From: Hydrogenophilales bacterium 16-64-40
GTDB taxonomy: Bacteria; Pseudomonadota; Gammaproteobacteria; Burkholderiales; Thiobacillaceae
Direction: 5' to 3'
DNA length: 64,000 bases
NCBI GenBank assembly: GCA_002256995.1
Contig: NCGX01000003.1
Coordinates: 62,001 to 126,000, forward strand
The notes beneath the pieces are model-generated. The model was given only the letters and a program-made list of their open reading frames with translations. It was not told where the DNA came from and made no database searches. The number at the start of each line of letters is the position of its first letter. The first letter of the stretch is position 1. Of this stretch, positions 28,497 to 37,250 are shown piece by piece. The position numbers and the translations under genes are program-made.

Positions 28497-29281
28497 TGTC
28501 GCCTGACGCGAAGGTTTCCGCCAGCCACCTGGTGCTGATCCCCAGCTATAACCCGGGTCCCCAGGTCTACGAAACGGTGCGCGCCGCGCGTGCCCAGTGG
28601 GCGCCGGTGTGGGTGGTGGTGGACGGCAGCACCGACGGCACCGCCGCCGGCCTGCTGGAGATGGCGGCGAACGACCCGCAGCTGAAAGCGCTGGTGCTGC
28701 CCGCAAACGGCGGCAAGGGCGCTGCGGTGCTGCACGGCCTGGATCTCGCCGCGCAGCAGGGTTTCACCCACGCGCTGACGATGGACTCCGACGGCCAGCA
28801 CCCGGCCGACCTCATTCCGGCCTTCATGGCCGCCTCGCAACAGGCACCCGAGGCGATGGTCCTCGGCAAGCCCGTGTTCGATGCCGATGCCCCCGCGCTG
28901 CGGGTGCAGGGTCGCAAGATCTCCAACGGCTGGGCCAACCTGGAAACCCTGTGGGCGGGCATCGGTGATTCGCTCTACGGCTTTCGCGTCTATCCGATCG
29001 AGCCCCTGCGCCAGGTGATGCGCGGCCAGCGCTGGATGCGCCGCTTCGACTTCGATCCCGAGGCCGTGGTGCGCCTGTGCTGGCGCGGCGTGCGCCCGAT
29101 CAATCTGCCCGCGCCGGTGAAATACCTGCGCGCCGACGAAGGTGGCGTTTCCCACTTCAACTACCTGCGCGACAACACCCTGCTCACCTGGATGCACCTG
29201 CGGCTGATGCTGGGTTTCCTGCTGCGCGTGCCGCTTCTTTTGCTGCGGCGCCTAAATACTCGTCGGTCAAACACTCCATGA
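28496..29281 (+). CDS. Family 2 glycosyltransferase
   Basis: 261 residues, GT-A fold: LVLIPSYNPGPQVYETV start, VVVDGSTDGTAAGL, and the DxD-type metal site in LTMDSDGQHPADLIP. The C-terminus has a hydrophobic stretch (LRLMLGFLLRVPLLLL) that may associate with the membrane. Within this cluster it probably glycosylates the polyene or its lipid acceptor. ATG in TGATG overlap with the acyltransferase. Confidence 0.88.
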   Translation: MSPDAKVSASHLVLIPSYNPGPQVYETVRAARAQWAPVWVVVDGSTDGTAAGLLEMAANDPQLKALVLPANGGKGAAVLHGLDLAAQQGFTHALTMDSDGQHPADLIPAFMAASQQAPEAMVLGKPVFDADAPALRVQGRKISNGWANLETLWAGIGDSLYGFRVYPIEPLRQVMRGQRWMRRFDFDPEAVVRLCWRGVRPINLPAPVKYLRADEGGVSHFNYLRDNTLLTWMHLRLMLGFLLRVPLLLLRRLNTRRSNTP

Positions 29282-30051
29282 AAAACACCCCCGATTCATC
29301 CGCGCAAGCCGTGCATGCCCCGCATCCGCCCCTCACCGGCTACTACGCCAGCGAACAGGAACGGCGCGGTTACGTCGGCAAGCTGTTCGACAGCACCGCC
29401 TCCGACTACGACCGCATCGACCGCCTGCTCGCGCTGGGCAGCGGCCCTTGGTACCGCAATCAGGCGCTGCAGCGGGCGGGCTTGAAACCCGGCATGCGCA
29501 TCGTCGACATCGGCGTCGGCACCGGTCTGGTCGCGCGCGAAGCCGTCAAGCTGGTGGGCGACCCCGCCCTGGTGGTGGGCGTCGACCCCAGCATCGGCAT
29601 GATGTCGCAAGCCCATTTGCCCGGCGTCCAGCTCATCGAAGGACGCGCGGAAGCGATCCCGTTCCCCGATGCCAGCTTCGACTTCCTCAGCATGGGCTAC
29701 GCACTGCGCCACATCGGCGACCTGTCGGCCGCCTTCAGCGAATTCCATCGCGTCCTCAAGCCCGGCGGCCGCCTTTGCCTGCTCGAGATCACCAAGCCGG
29801 AGCGCGCCTGGAGCCAGGCGCTGCTCAAGGTCTACATGCGCGGCGTCGTGCCAGTGCTGGCCCGAATGATCGGCAGCAGCGCCGAGTCGGCCAAGCTGTG
29901 GCGCTACTACTGGGACACCATCGAGGCCTGTGTGCCGCCGAGCGGGGTGATCGATACGCTGGAGGCTGCGGGTTTTGCCGGGGTAAACCGGCATATTGAA
30001 AGCCGGGCGCTGTCGATTCTGGGGGAGTATCAGGCGGTCAAGCCGGGTTGA
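29278..30051 (+). CDS. Class I SAM-dependent methyltransferase (UbiE-like)
   Basis: 257 residues. SAM-binding motif I is VDIGVGTGLVA, with VVGVDPS, IEGRAEAIPFPDASFD and a UbiE-like C-terminus (RYYWDTIEACVPPSGVID). Aryl-polyene clusters usually hold one methyltransferase that O- or C-methylates the aryl head, the likely role here. A ubiquinone role is less likely given the context. ATG 29278 overlaps the glycosyltransferase stop (ATGA); it is the last gene of the plus arm. Confidence 0.86.
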   Translation: MKNTPDSSAQAVHAPHPPLTGYYASEQERRGYVGKLFDSTASDYDRIDRLLALGSGPWYRNQALQRAGLKPGMRIVDIGVGTGLVAREAVKLVGDPALVVGVDPSIGMMSQAHLPGVQLIEGRAEAIPFPDASFDFLSMGYALRHIGDLSAAFSEFHRVLKPGGRLCLLEITKPERAWSQALLKVYMRGVVPVLARMIGSSAESAKLWRYYWDTIEACVPPSGVIDTLEAAGFAGVNRHIESRALSILGEYQAVKPG

Positions 30052-30212
30052 GTTGCAACCGTCGTCTGCGAGCGAGACAAGTTTGCGGCAGTATGGGACA
30101 GCGACGAAGATGCCGTTTACGATCAGCTATAAAAGAAAGGGTAGTATCAGGCTGCACCTAAACCAGTTGGTCGGTGCCCCCAGAAATTTAATGCTCACAC
30201 AGGAGAATCCGT

Positions 30213-30404
30213 ATGCCTCTGATTAACTTGGTCATCGTCTTAATCGTGGTTGGCGTGCTGCTTTGGCTCGTCAATACCTACATACCCATGGATCGAAAAA
30301 TCAAAAACATCCTGAATATTGTCGTAGTCATAGTTGTTGTGATATGGCTGCTGCAGGTGTTCGGCGTGTTGGGATCGATGGACAGCATACGTGTCGGCGG
30401 CTGA
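30213..30404 (+). CDS. Thivi_2564-type small membrane protein
   Basis: 63 residues with two hydrophobic helices (INLVIVLIVVGVLLWLVNTY and ILNIVVVIVVVIWLLQVFGV) joined by the conserved MDRKIKN turn. The pattern matches a widespread uncharacterised family of tiny membrane proteins. AGGAG lies 8 bp before ATG 30213. Its base composition is lower in GC than the pigment genes on both sides. The 161-bp leader (30052-30212) is also AT-richer and holds a TATAAA at about 30127. Confidence 0.8.
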   Translation: MPLINLVIVLIVVGVLLWLVNTYIPMDRKIKNILNIVVVIVVVIWLLQVFGVLGSMDSIRVGG

Positions 30405-30470
30405 CGACTAAGGGGGTCACCGTCGCAATCAGCCGTACGTGCGATGACCTAGCGCGCTCAGACCGGAATT

Positions 30471-30522
30471 AAAGGGGCAGCTTCGCAGAGTTTTTATTGC
30501 GAAGCTGGCCCCTTTATTTTTT
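30471..30522 (+). terminator. Intrinsic terminator
   Basis: AAAGGGGCAGCTTCGCA (30471-30487) pairs with TGCGAAGCTGGCCCCTTT (30498-30515) with one bulge, followed by a TTTTTT run. It is placed 66 bp after the small membrane gene and just outside the left repeat arm. The A-rich 5' side would let it work on both strands. Confidence 0.85.
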
Positions 30523-30527
30523 GGTCA

Positions 30528-30863
30528 TTGCGAGCGCAGCGAAGCAATCCAGTCAGAGAATCAGCGCGAAGCACGTTGCGTGTGAAACCTTCGTTGCGCT
30601 ACTGACCGTTGGCCGGGGGTAGCCCGGCGGCTAGTCACTTTTCTTGTCTCGCCAAGAAAAGTAACCAAAAGAAGGCGACCCCGACATCCACGAAACCCCG
30701 AAAATCGAGCCTGCCGGGTGGGCGGCAAAGAACTCGCCCCGCTTTTGTTTGTATTTCGAAGGTGAGCGGGGCTCAAACACCTTTGCCGCTGATCCACCCG
30801 ACAGGCTCAATTTTCGGCGTGGCTGAGAGGGGAGGAAAGTCAAAACCAGGGCGGTGATGACTG
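30528..30863 (+). repeat. Dispersed repeat, left inverted arm
   Basis: Begins TTGCGAGCGCAGCGAAGCAA and ends CCAGGGCGGTGATGACTG. It matches the reverse complement of 31634-31963 along its whole length with scattered substitutions and small indels. An internal hairpin (ACTTTTCTTG...CAAGAAAAGT) lies at about 30637-30662. The open frames it creates (containing SHFSCLAKKSNQKKATP) are the kind often mis-annotated as proteins and are not genes. Confidence 0.9.
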
Positions 30864-30935
30864 GATAACTTGAGTGCTTATGTTGCGATATACACCGACG
30901 CTATGTCCTTCGAGCATGGCACCCTAAGATGGCAT

Positions 30936-31553
30936 CTATAGTGCCATCGCCCAGTCATTCTCACGAATGATCGCAATCTCAAATTCACCAGATTCCGCCA
31001 TCTCAGCTGCTCTCTGAATCTTGCGTCCGAAGTTTGATTCGATCCATGCAGGTGAAGCCCTTGAGCCGATAACTAAATAGTTGGTTTTCTTGGTGACGTT
31101 ATCGCCGGTTAAACCACCCCTAAGTTCTGTGGCTTTATGGCAGGCATTACGGGTGCCAAACATGAACTCACCAGTCATGACAAAGATGTTGTCACTGAAA
31201 ACGACTGTCGGGTCATCATCAAAAACTCGTGCAATAGGTTCTGGCAACGTTGCTCCTGTTTTCCAGAATTCATTACCTGAAATTTCAGATAGAGATTTCA
31301 GCAAATGATCCCTTTCATCCTGCGTCAAAACACCGTCGGATAATGCTTCTCGAATTAGCCTGTGAATAATATTCGCAGGGTAAACAGTTTTTAGTTGCTC
31401 GTTTTCTTGTAACCAAGCCGAGAGAAAGTGAACTTCACTGTCGTGCAACTGGCCGTCACATACAACTCCATTAACGATGCCCATTAGCTGATTTAGGGAG
31501 CGTGTAATCAGACGCTGATGGATTGAGGCATCTATGGATATGTTGTTAGTCAT
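30936..31553 (-). CDS. TerB-like/BRCT domain protein
   Basis: 205 residues from ATG 31553 (a TTG at 31586 would add 11). The N-terminal half is helical and resembles a TerB-type module (MGIVNGVVCDGQLHDSEVHF, LSDGVLTQDERDHLL with acidic repeats). The C-terminal half is a BRCT domain like that of bacterial DNA ligase (IFVMTGEFMFGTRN, VTKKTNYLVIGSRASPAW), which usually binds DNA ends or phosphoprotein. The GC content is visibly lower than its neighbours and it lies inside inverted repeats, so horizontal origin is likely. Function is unknown; a DNA-repair or element-maintenance role is speculation. Confidence 0.82.
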   Translation of the reverse strand: MTNNISIDASIHQRLITRSLNQLMGIVNGVVCDGQLHDSEVHFLSAWLQENEQLKTVYPANIIHRLIREALSDGVLTQDERDHLLKSLSEISGNEFWKTGATLPEPIARVFDDDPTVVFSDNIFVMTGEFMFGTRNACHKATELRGGLTGDNVTKKTNYLVIGSRASPAWIESNFGRKIQRAAEMAESGEFEIAIIRENDWAMAL

Positions 31554-31633
31554 AACAAGCTCGCAGAAGACAGATAGAGTGGCCAAGTAACCTAAATAGC
31601 TTGGTCAGCAGCTTGGATAGTAATCTGGAGCTT

Positions 31634-31963
31634 CAGTCATCGCCACCCTGGTTTTGACTTCCCCCCTCTCAGCCACGCCGAAAATCGAGTCTGCCGGGTG
31701 GATCAGCGGCAAAGGTGTCTGAGCCCCGCTCACCTTCGAAATACAAATAAAGCGGGGCGAGTTCTTTGCCGCCCACCCGGCTGGCTCGATTTTCGGGGTT
31801 TCGTGGATGGCGGGGTCGCCTTCTTTTGGTTACTTTTCTTGGCGAGACAAGAAAAGTGACTAGCCGCCGGGCTACCCCCGGCCAACGGTCAGTAGCCCTG
31901 CGAAGGTTTACGCAACGTGCTTCACGCCAATCCTCTGACTGGATTGCTTCGCTGCGCTCGCAA
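31634..31963 (-). repeat. Dispersed repeat, right inverted arm
   Basis: Reverse-complement partner of 30528-30863, running from CAGTCATCGCCACC to CGCTGCGCTCGCAA. Differences from the left arm are small, for example a shortened run near the outer end and TTATTTG against TTTGTTTG in the middle. It ends 26 bp before the stop of the antiporter gene. Confidence 0.9.
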
Positions 31964-31989
31964 AGAAGGACGAAGCGAGCGGATACGCC

Positions 31990-33306
31990 TCAATGCCGCC
32001 CCGCAACAACCACCCCCATCTTCGGCAACCACCGCCGCAACCCCGGCGTCGTAATCACCGTGCTGAAAATCGCCATCAGCACCAACATGGTGAACACCTG
32101 CTGCGAGATCACGCCAAGATCAAAACCGACGTTGATGACGATCAGTTCCATCAGCGCGCGGGTGTTCATCATGATGCCTATCACCTTGCCCTCGTGGTGC
32201 GACATCCCGGCCCAGCGCGCAGCAATATAGCTGCCACCGAACTTGCCCAAAGTGGCCAGGGCAATCAGCAGCCCACACCAGCCCCACGCCTCAACCGAAT
32301 CGAGGCCGCCGACGTTTGTGCGCAGCCCGGTGTAGGTGAAGAAGATGGGCAGGAAGAAGACCATGACGAAATGGCCGATGCGTTCCTTCCATGCCTCGAT
32401 CAGTTCGTGCTCGTCGTGCAGGATCACGCCCATCATGAAGCCGCCGAAGATGGCGAAGATGCCGAGTTGGTAGGTGGTCATCGCCGAGACGAAGATGGCG
32501 GCGAGCAGGATGCCGAGCAGGTTGTGGGTGAGCTTGCCGCGCCCGGCCTTCTCGCCCACCGGAACAGGCTTCGCCTGGCTGGCACGGATCACGCGCTTCA
32601 TCAGCGGCCGCACGACAAACCACCAGGTGGCGAAAAACACCCCGACCAGCGTCACCTTGAAGGCGAAGGCGGCGGCGCTGAATTCGGCCAGGGCGAGCGC
32701 GGTGATGAGCGCGAGCAGCAGCCAGCCGATGACGTCGTTGATGGCGGCGGCGCTGATGGCGATGACGCCGATCGGCAGGCGGGTGATCTTGAACTCCATC
32801 ATGATGCGACCGAGGATGGGCAAGGCGGTGATGGAGAAGGCGGTGGCGATGAACAAGGACGTGGCGAGCGGGTTGATGCCGGGCGAGAGCAGCGGCGCGC
32901 TGAGCCAGCCGAAACCGAAGCCGAGCGCGAAGGGCGCGACCATGCTGGCGCTCGCGATGAGGGCGACGGCGCGGCGGTTGCTGCGCGCGGTCAGGTGGGC
33001 GAAATCGAATTCCAGGCCGATCTGGAACATCAGCAGCACCAGGCCGATCTGCGACAGCATCTGCATCGGCGCCGCCGGCGTCGAGTGAAATACATACTGG
33101 AACAGGTCGGGGGCGAGCAGTCCGAACAGCGACGGCCCCAGCAGGATACCGACGATGATCTCGCCCACCGCCGGCGACTGGCCGACGCGCTGCGCCAGTT
33201 CGCCGCCGAGGCGGGCAGCGAGCACAATCAGCGTCAGTTGCAGCAGGGTGAAGAACAGCAGCGCCTCGGTCTGGTGGACCGCGAGGGCGTGGATCGGCGG
33301 GATCAA
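31990..33306 (-). CDS. Cation:proton antiporter (CPA2/Kef-type)
   Basis: 438-residue membrane protein with about twelve helices. CPA2 features are VGEIIVGILLGPSLFG, FQIGLEFDFAHL and AAAINDVIGWLLLALI, the last with the ion-binding Asp-containing helix. There is no C-terminal TrkA-N domain. The start is TTG 33306, overlapping the ketoreductase stop; the longer open frame to 34062 runs antiphase through that gene. Its place as the last gene of the minus arm suggests cotranscription with the pigment genes, although a link to the pathway is not obvious. Confidence 0.85.
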   Translation of the reverse strand: MIPPIHALAVHQTEALLFFTLLQLTLIVLAARLGGELAQRVGQSPAVGEIIVGILLGPSLFGLLAPDLFQYVFHSTPAAPMQMLSQIGLVLLMFQIGLEFDFAHLTARSNRRAVALIASASMVAPFALGFGFGWLSAPLLSPGINPLATSLFIATAFSITALPILGRIMMEFKITRLPIGVIAISAAAINDVIGWLLLALITALALAEFSAAAFAFKVTLVGVFFATWWFVVRPLMKRVIRASQAKPVPVGEKAGRGKLTHNLLGILLAAIFVSAMTTYQLGIFAIFGGFMMGVILHDEHELIEAWKERIGHFVMVFFLPIFFTYTGLRTNVGGLDSVEAWGWCGLLIALATLGKFGGSYIAARWAGMSHHEGKVIGIMMNTRALMELIVINVGFDLGVISQQVFTMLVLMAIFSTVITTPGLRRWLPKMGVVVAGRH

Positions 33307-34022
33307 ATCATGCCGCCATTGACCGAGATGATCTGGCCGCTGATGTAGCTCGCCTGCTCCGAGGCGAGAAAGCCGACCAGGTCCGCCACCTCTTCGGGAC
33401 GGCCGGCGCGCTTCATCGGCACCATGCCCGCGATGGCTTTGGCGTCGAAAACGCCGTCGATCATCTCGGTCTGGATGATGCCCGGCGCCACGGCGTTGAC
33501 CGTCACCCCGCGGCTGGCGAGTTCCAGCGACAGCGATTTGGTGGCGGCGTGCAGCGCCCCCTTGGCGGCCGAATAGTTGACCTGGCCGCGGTTGCCTGTG
33601 AGTCCGGCGATGGAGGTGATGTTGACGATGCGCCCCCAGCGGCTGCGCAGCATCGGCAGCGTCAGCGGCTGGGTGACGTTGAAGAAACCGGAAAGCGACA
33701 CATCCAGCACGCGGTGCCACTGCGCCGCGCTCATGCCGGGGAAGACGGCGTCGTCGTGGATGCCGGCGTTGTTCACCAGCACCTGGATCGGCGTGTCGGC
33801 AATGAGTGCTTCGAGTGTGGCGCGGCTGCTGTCGGCGTCGGTGACGTCGAAGGCGATGGCCTCGGCCTGGCCGCCGCCCGTCTTGATTTCCTCGGCCAGC
33901 GTTTGCGCTTTCACCAGGTTGCGGTTGGCGTGGATGTAGACGTAACAGCCGTCGGCGGCGAGGCGGCGGCAGATTGCCGAACCGATGCCGCCGCTGCCGC
34001 CGGTGACGAGCGCGCGTTTCAT
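33303..34022 (-). CDS. 3-oxoacyl-ACP reductase (FabG-like ketoreductase of polyene cluster)
   Basis: 239-residue short-chain dehydrogenase with NADP motif GGSGGIGSAI (8-17), NNAG, and catalytic S137, Y150 and K154 (NYSAAK). The polyene pathway needs a ketoreductase to act with the dehydratases at each extension, and aryl-polyene clusters contain a FabG-like enzyme at the equivalent place beside KS and COG4706 dehydratase genes. ATG 34022 overlaps the dehydratase stop. Confidence 0.92.
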   Translation of the reverse strand: MKRALVTGGSGGIGSAICRRLAADGCYVYIHANRNLVKAQTLAEEIKTGGGQAEAIAFDVTDADSSRATLEALIADTPIQVLVNNAGIHDDAVFPGMSAAQWHRVLDVSLSGFFNVTQPLTLPMLRSRWGRIVNITSIAGLTGNRGQVNYSAAKGALHAATKSLSLELASRGVTVNAVAPGIIQTEMIDGVFDAKAIAGMVPMKRAGRPEEVADLVGFLASEQASYISGQIISVNGGMI

Positions 34023-34483
34023 GTTTGATCTCCCTGTTTGTCGGCGTCCAGTACCGCCGCATCCAGTATCACCGCAGCCCGGCCGCTGAGCAGTTCGCGA
34101 CCGGCGGCGCTGACGCGAAAGCCATAAAGGATGGTGTTGCCGTCGCCCGACAGGCGCTCCGCCTCGATGTCGAGGTCGGCGGCGATGTCATCCAGCCGCG
34201 CGACATATAGTTCGACGCTGCGCACGCTGGCCAGATAGCCGGCGCGCGGTGCGGCGTCGGCCGCCGCCAGCAGCGCGCCGTGGGCGGCCATGGCCTGCGC
34301 GGCGTATTCGATGCCGCAAGCGGCGCCGAGGCGGTCGTGTGCGCGCAGCGGGTTGGCGGCATCGCGGTGGCTGCTTGCGGTGCAGCGGATGCGCTGCGTG
34401 TCCCAGTCGGTGACAGCGTCGAGCAGGCACATGCTGCCCTGGTGCGGCAGGTGGGCGAGCAGCCAGGCGTGGTCTAGCGACAT
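34019..34483 (-). CDS. 3-hydroxyacyl-ACP dehydratase, hotdog fold (COG4706-like)
   Basis: 154 residues resembling the ApeP-type hotdog dehydratase: LLAHLPHQGSMCLLD (active-site His region) and GIEYAAQAMAAHGAL (helix with the acidic catalytic residue). In aryl-polyene systems this class works as a heteromer with a second small dehydratase, the likely partner being 41925-42254. It overlaps fabG by four bases, and its start lies inside the 3' end of the upstream gene. Confidence 0.85.
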   Translation of the reverse strand: MSLDHAWLLAHLPHQGSMCLLDAVTDWDTQRIRCTASSHRDAANPLRAHDRLGAACGIEYAAQAMAAHGALLAAADAAPRAGYLASVRSVELYVARLDDIAADLDIEAERLSGDGNTILYGFRVSAAGRELLSGRAAVILDAAVLDADKQGDQT

Positions 34484-35271
34484 GCTTCGATCTCCACTGC
34501 CAGACTGAGCGGCGCCAAGTAGTCCAGAACGACCTTCCCGCCCTCCCCGCGCGCCAGGGTCTGCAGCAGTGGCAGCCCGCGCGCGCAGGGAATGGCGCGG
34601 CGCAGCGCTTCGAGCCCAGGCTCGGCCAGCGCATCGGGCGCGGCGTCATCAAGGCTGAGTTCGATCCGCGCCAGCGATTGCGCGCTGCGTTCGGGCATCA
34701 GCGCCAGCGCAATGCCGAAGGCGGCGGGGAGCGGACGCTTGGCGTGAAGCGGTTCGGGATAGGGCATGTCGTAGGTGACCAGCAGCGTGCCCCAGCCCTC
34801 GACCGCGACCTGGGTCAGCGCTTCCAGCAGGCCGGCGCCGAAGCTGCCGTCGTGGGCGCACAGCACCGTGGCCGGGGTCATGGCGCCGGAGGCGATGCCC
34901 CAGTAGCCCGCCGGGGCATTGTGCACCGAGTTGTGGAAGCGGGTCGGCGAGATGCTGCGGTCGTTGGAAGCCAGCGTCTTGCAGATGGCGTCGCAGTTGT
35001 CGTTGTCGGCACCGGAGGAGGAAAACACCGCGGCCAGTTGCCGGGCATCGAGCTGTCCGGCAGCGCAGGCTTCCTGCGCCACCGCCAGCGCGACCTTGAT
35101 CGCGAGTCCGGTGCGGCGGCGCTCGGCCGGGGGCAGCGACGGCGGCGCGGCGACGGTGAGGGGGCGCGATTCGTAGGGGATGGTGCCCGCCAGGATGGGC
35201 CGCGCCGCGAGCCAGTTGTCGAGTCCCGGGCCGACCAGGCCGATGCCGTCGAGATAGGCGATGAGCTTCAT
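34474..35271 (-). CDS. Ketosynthase-like partner (chain-length-factor type)
   Basis: 265 residues resembling the N-terminal half of beta-ketoacyl synthases (ketoacyl-synt_2 type): LAAVFSSSGADNDNC, SPTRFHNSVHNAPAGYWGIA. It lacks the canonical TACSS active-site segment and the two histidines, so it is probably a non-catalytic or chain-length-factor subunit paired with the ketosynthase encoded just upstream. ATG 35271 overlaps that gene's stop. The long open frame to 36264 is antiphase through the ketosynthase gene. Confidence 0.8.
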   Translation of the reverse strand: MKLIAYLDGIGLVGPGLDNWLAARPILAGTIPYESRPLTVAAPPSLPPAERRRTGLAIKVALAVAQEACAAGQLDARQLAAVFSSSGADNDNCDAICKTLASNDRSISPTRFHNSVHNAPAGYWGIASGAMTPATVLCAHDGSFGAGLLEALTQVAVEGWGTLLVTYDMPYPEPLHAKRPLPAAFGIALALMPERSAQSLARIELSLDDAAPDALAEPGLEALRRAIPCARGLPLLQTLARGEGGKVVLDYLAPLSLAVEIEACR

Positions 35272-36467
35272 TGCGCGCGCCCCAGGATCAGGCTGCAGTT
35301 GGTGCCGCCGAATCCGAACGAGTTGCTGAGCACCCGGCGCGGCGCGACTTCCCGGTTCGCGGTCAGGTACTGGACGGGTATGCCCGGATCGACGCGACGC
35401 GTGTTGACCCCGCCCGGCAGGAAGCCCTGCTGCAGCGCCAGCGCGCTGATGACCGCCTCCAGCCCACCGGCCGCCCCCAGGGTGTGGCCGGTCGCGCCCT
35501 TGGTCGAACTGCACGGCACGGTATCGCCGAACAGGGCCGCGACCGCCCTGCCCTCCGCGGCATCGTTGCTCGGCGTTGCGGTGCCGTGCAGGTTGATGTA
35601 GTCGATGTCGGCAGGCTGCAGGCCCGCAGCCTTGAGTGCGGATTCCATCGCCATGCGCGCGCCCAGGCCTTCCGGGTGCGGCGACGACATGTGGTGGGCG
35701 TCGCTCGATTCGCCCGCGCCCAAGAGCAGCACGGCATCGGCATCGAGGCTGGCAGCCGGACGCTCCAGCAAAATGAAGGCCGCCGCTTCGCCGATGGAGA
35801 GGCCGCTGCGGTCGGCGTCGTAGGGGCGGCAGGGTTCGGACGAGAGCAGCTCCAGCGAGTTGAAGCCGTAGAGCGTGGTCAGGCACAAGGAGTCGACGCC
35901 GCCGACGATGGCGGCGTCGATCACGCCGGCGGCGATCATCCGCGCCGCCGAGGCGAACACCTTGGCGCTCGACGAGCAGGCGGTGGAGACCACCACGGCG
36001 GGGCCTTCCAGGTTGAAGGCGCTGCGCACGAAGTCGGCCACCGAATAGGTGTTGTGCGTGGTGCGATAGATGAAGTCGTCCGGCAGCGCGCCGGTTGACG
36101 GGTCGCGGCGGCGGTACGCCTGCTCGGTCTGCAGAATGCCAGAGGTGCTGGTGCCGAGCAGCACGCCCACCCGGCGCCGGCCGTAGCGCGCGGCGGCGGC
36201 GCCGACGGCGGCATTGAAGCCATCCTGACGCAGCCCCAGGTAGGCGAGACGGTTGTTGCGGCATTCGTATTCGGCGAGGCTGGCCGGCAAGGGCGCCTCG
36301 TCCACGCCGGCCACTTCGCCGATGTACGTTGCCAGGTCGGTCACCGTCGCGAAGGCGCAGGGCACGAGCTCGCTCTTTTGCGCAAGCAGGGCGGCCAAGG
36401 TTGGCGCCAGGCCGTGGCCGAGGCAGCTTGCAGCCGTGAAATGGGAAAGCCAGAGCGAATTCAACAC
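35268..36467 (-). CDS. Beta-ketoacyl-ACP synthase (FabF-like ketosynthase)
   Basis: 399 residues from GTG 36467, which has GGGA about nine bases upstream; TTG 36476 is possible but lacks that spacing. The catalytic triad is intact: C164 (STACSSS), H294 (NLHGTATPSND) and H328 (KGATGHTLG). It should catalyse malonyl-ACP condensation in polyene chain growth. Only one complete ketosynthase is present in the cluster. It lies 27 bp after the PAP2 stop on the same strand. Confidence 0.92.
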   Translation of the reverse strand: MLNSLWLSHFTAASCLGHGLAPTLAALLAQKSELVPCAFATVTDLATYIGEVAGVDEAPLPASLAEYECRNNRLAYLGLRQDGFNAAVGAAAARYGRRRVGVLLGTSTSGILQTEQAYRRRDPSTGALPDDFIYRTTHNTYSVADFVRSAFNLEGPAVVVSTACSSSAKVFASAARMIAAGVIDAAIVGGVDSLCLTTLYGFNSLELLSSEPCRPYDADRSGLSIGEAAAFILLERPAASLDADAVLLLGAGESSDAHHMSSPHPEGLGARMAMESALKAAGLQPADIDYINLHGTATPSNDAAEGRAVAALFGDTVPCSSTKGATGHTLGAAGGLEAVISALALQQGFLPGGVNTRRVDPGIPVQYLTANREVAPRRVLSNSFGFGGTNCSLILGRAQ

Positions 36468-36494
36468 GTCAACCAATCCCGATACAGTGAGTTT

Positions 36495-37250
36495 TCAGTC
36501 AATTCCACAACCAGTTTCCTTCAGATCCGGCCCGGTGCGAGTTGCGCAGGCAGGGCTGCGCAGCGACAGCCAGGCTGCCACCCCGCCCAGCATGAGACCA
36601 CCCCACACATCCACCGCCACATGCTGGCGGGTGGCGAGGGTGGAATAGATGATGCCGATGCACCACAGCCAATTGACCAGCCGACTCCAACGCGGCGCAC
36701 CGAATCGACGCAGCAGCTGACCGAGCCAAATCCCCGAAAACAAGGCCGTGGCGACATGCAGCGAAGGGAAGGCATTGCCTGCGGCATCGACGTTTTTAAG
36801 GAACTCCACGCCGGGATGTCGGGCCCAGTCGATCTCGGCTGCGGGGACCGCGGTGGGCCAGAAGTAGAAAACAATCAGCCCCAAAAGGCAGGTTCCGCCC
36901 ATCGCCATGCCATAGCGATAGAGTTCGCGTCGCGTTGCGAGCAATGCCGGCGGCAGGGAAACATACACCCACAGTGAAACATACAGCGGCATCGCCCACG
37001 GCTGAAAACTGATCATCTGATCCAGCCAGGTGATCGGCATCACCGTGGTGGGGTAGGCCGGGACTTTGAGCACGTAGAAATACGCGCCGAAAAACAGGCC
37101 GATGAAAAGCGGGATGCCTATGTTTTTCAGATACACATGCTGGATGATGGCTGCGGCAATCTGCCGGTACCAGGGCGTTGGCTGACTGTTTTTCAAGGCC
37201 TGTTCTCCCGGCTGCGGCAGCGCCGACGCGTTGCGTGGTGTGCTGTTCAT
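36495..37250 (-). CDS. PAP2-superfamily membrane phosphatase
   Basis: 251 residues with about six helices. The PAP2 motifs AFPSLHVATALFSG and TRQHVAVDVWGG (catalytic His) are clear; the first motif (KxxxxxxRP) is degenerate. It resembles the Aur1-like PAP2 group that acts on lipid phosphates or transfers phospho-head groups. Within the pigment cluster it might dephosphorylate or transfer a lipid carrier (inference). ATG 37250 overlaps the deacetylase stop. Confidence 0.84.
   Translation of the reverse strand: MNSTPRNASALPQPGEQALKNSQPTPWYRQIAAAIIQHVYLKNIGIPLFIGLFFGAYFYVLKVPAYPTTVMPITWLDQMISFQPWAMPLYVSLWVYVSLPPALLATRRELYRYGMAMGGTCLLGLIVFYFWPTAVPAAEIDWARHPGVEFLKNVDAAGNAFPSLHVATALFSGIWLGQLLRRFGAPRWSRLVNWLWCIGIIYSTLATRQHVAVDVWGGLMLGGVAAWLSLRSPACATRTGPDLKETGCGID

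Larger units (their letters stand above)
30528..31963. mobile_element. Repeat-bounded insertion carrying a BRCT gene
   Basis: A 1.4-kb unit in which two ~330-bp arms in inverted orientation enclose 770 bp of AT-richer DNA with one gene. It separates the two convergent pigment arms. There is no transposase, and no clear direct target duplication (left flank GGTCA, right flank AGAAG), so whether it moves is unproven. The arrangement suggests a non-autonomous or recombination-built cassette. Confidence 0.5.

Noticed and set aside
30609-30857. Open frames within the repeat arms (containing SHFSCLAKKSNQKKATP)
   Set aside because: They sit wholly inside a dispersed inverted repeat, occur on both strands, and are typical spurious repeat translations.
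33304-34062. N-terminal extension of the antiporter frame
   Set aside because: It is antiphase through the ketoreductase gene; the membrane protein sequence starts at the TTG at 33306.
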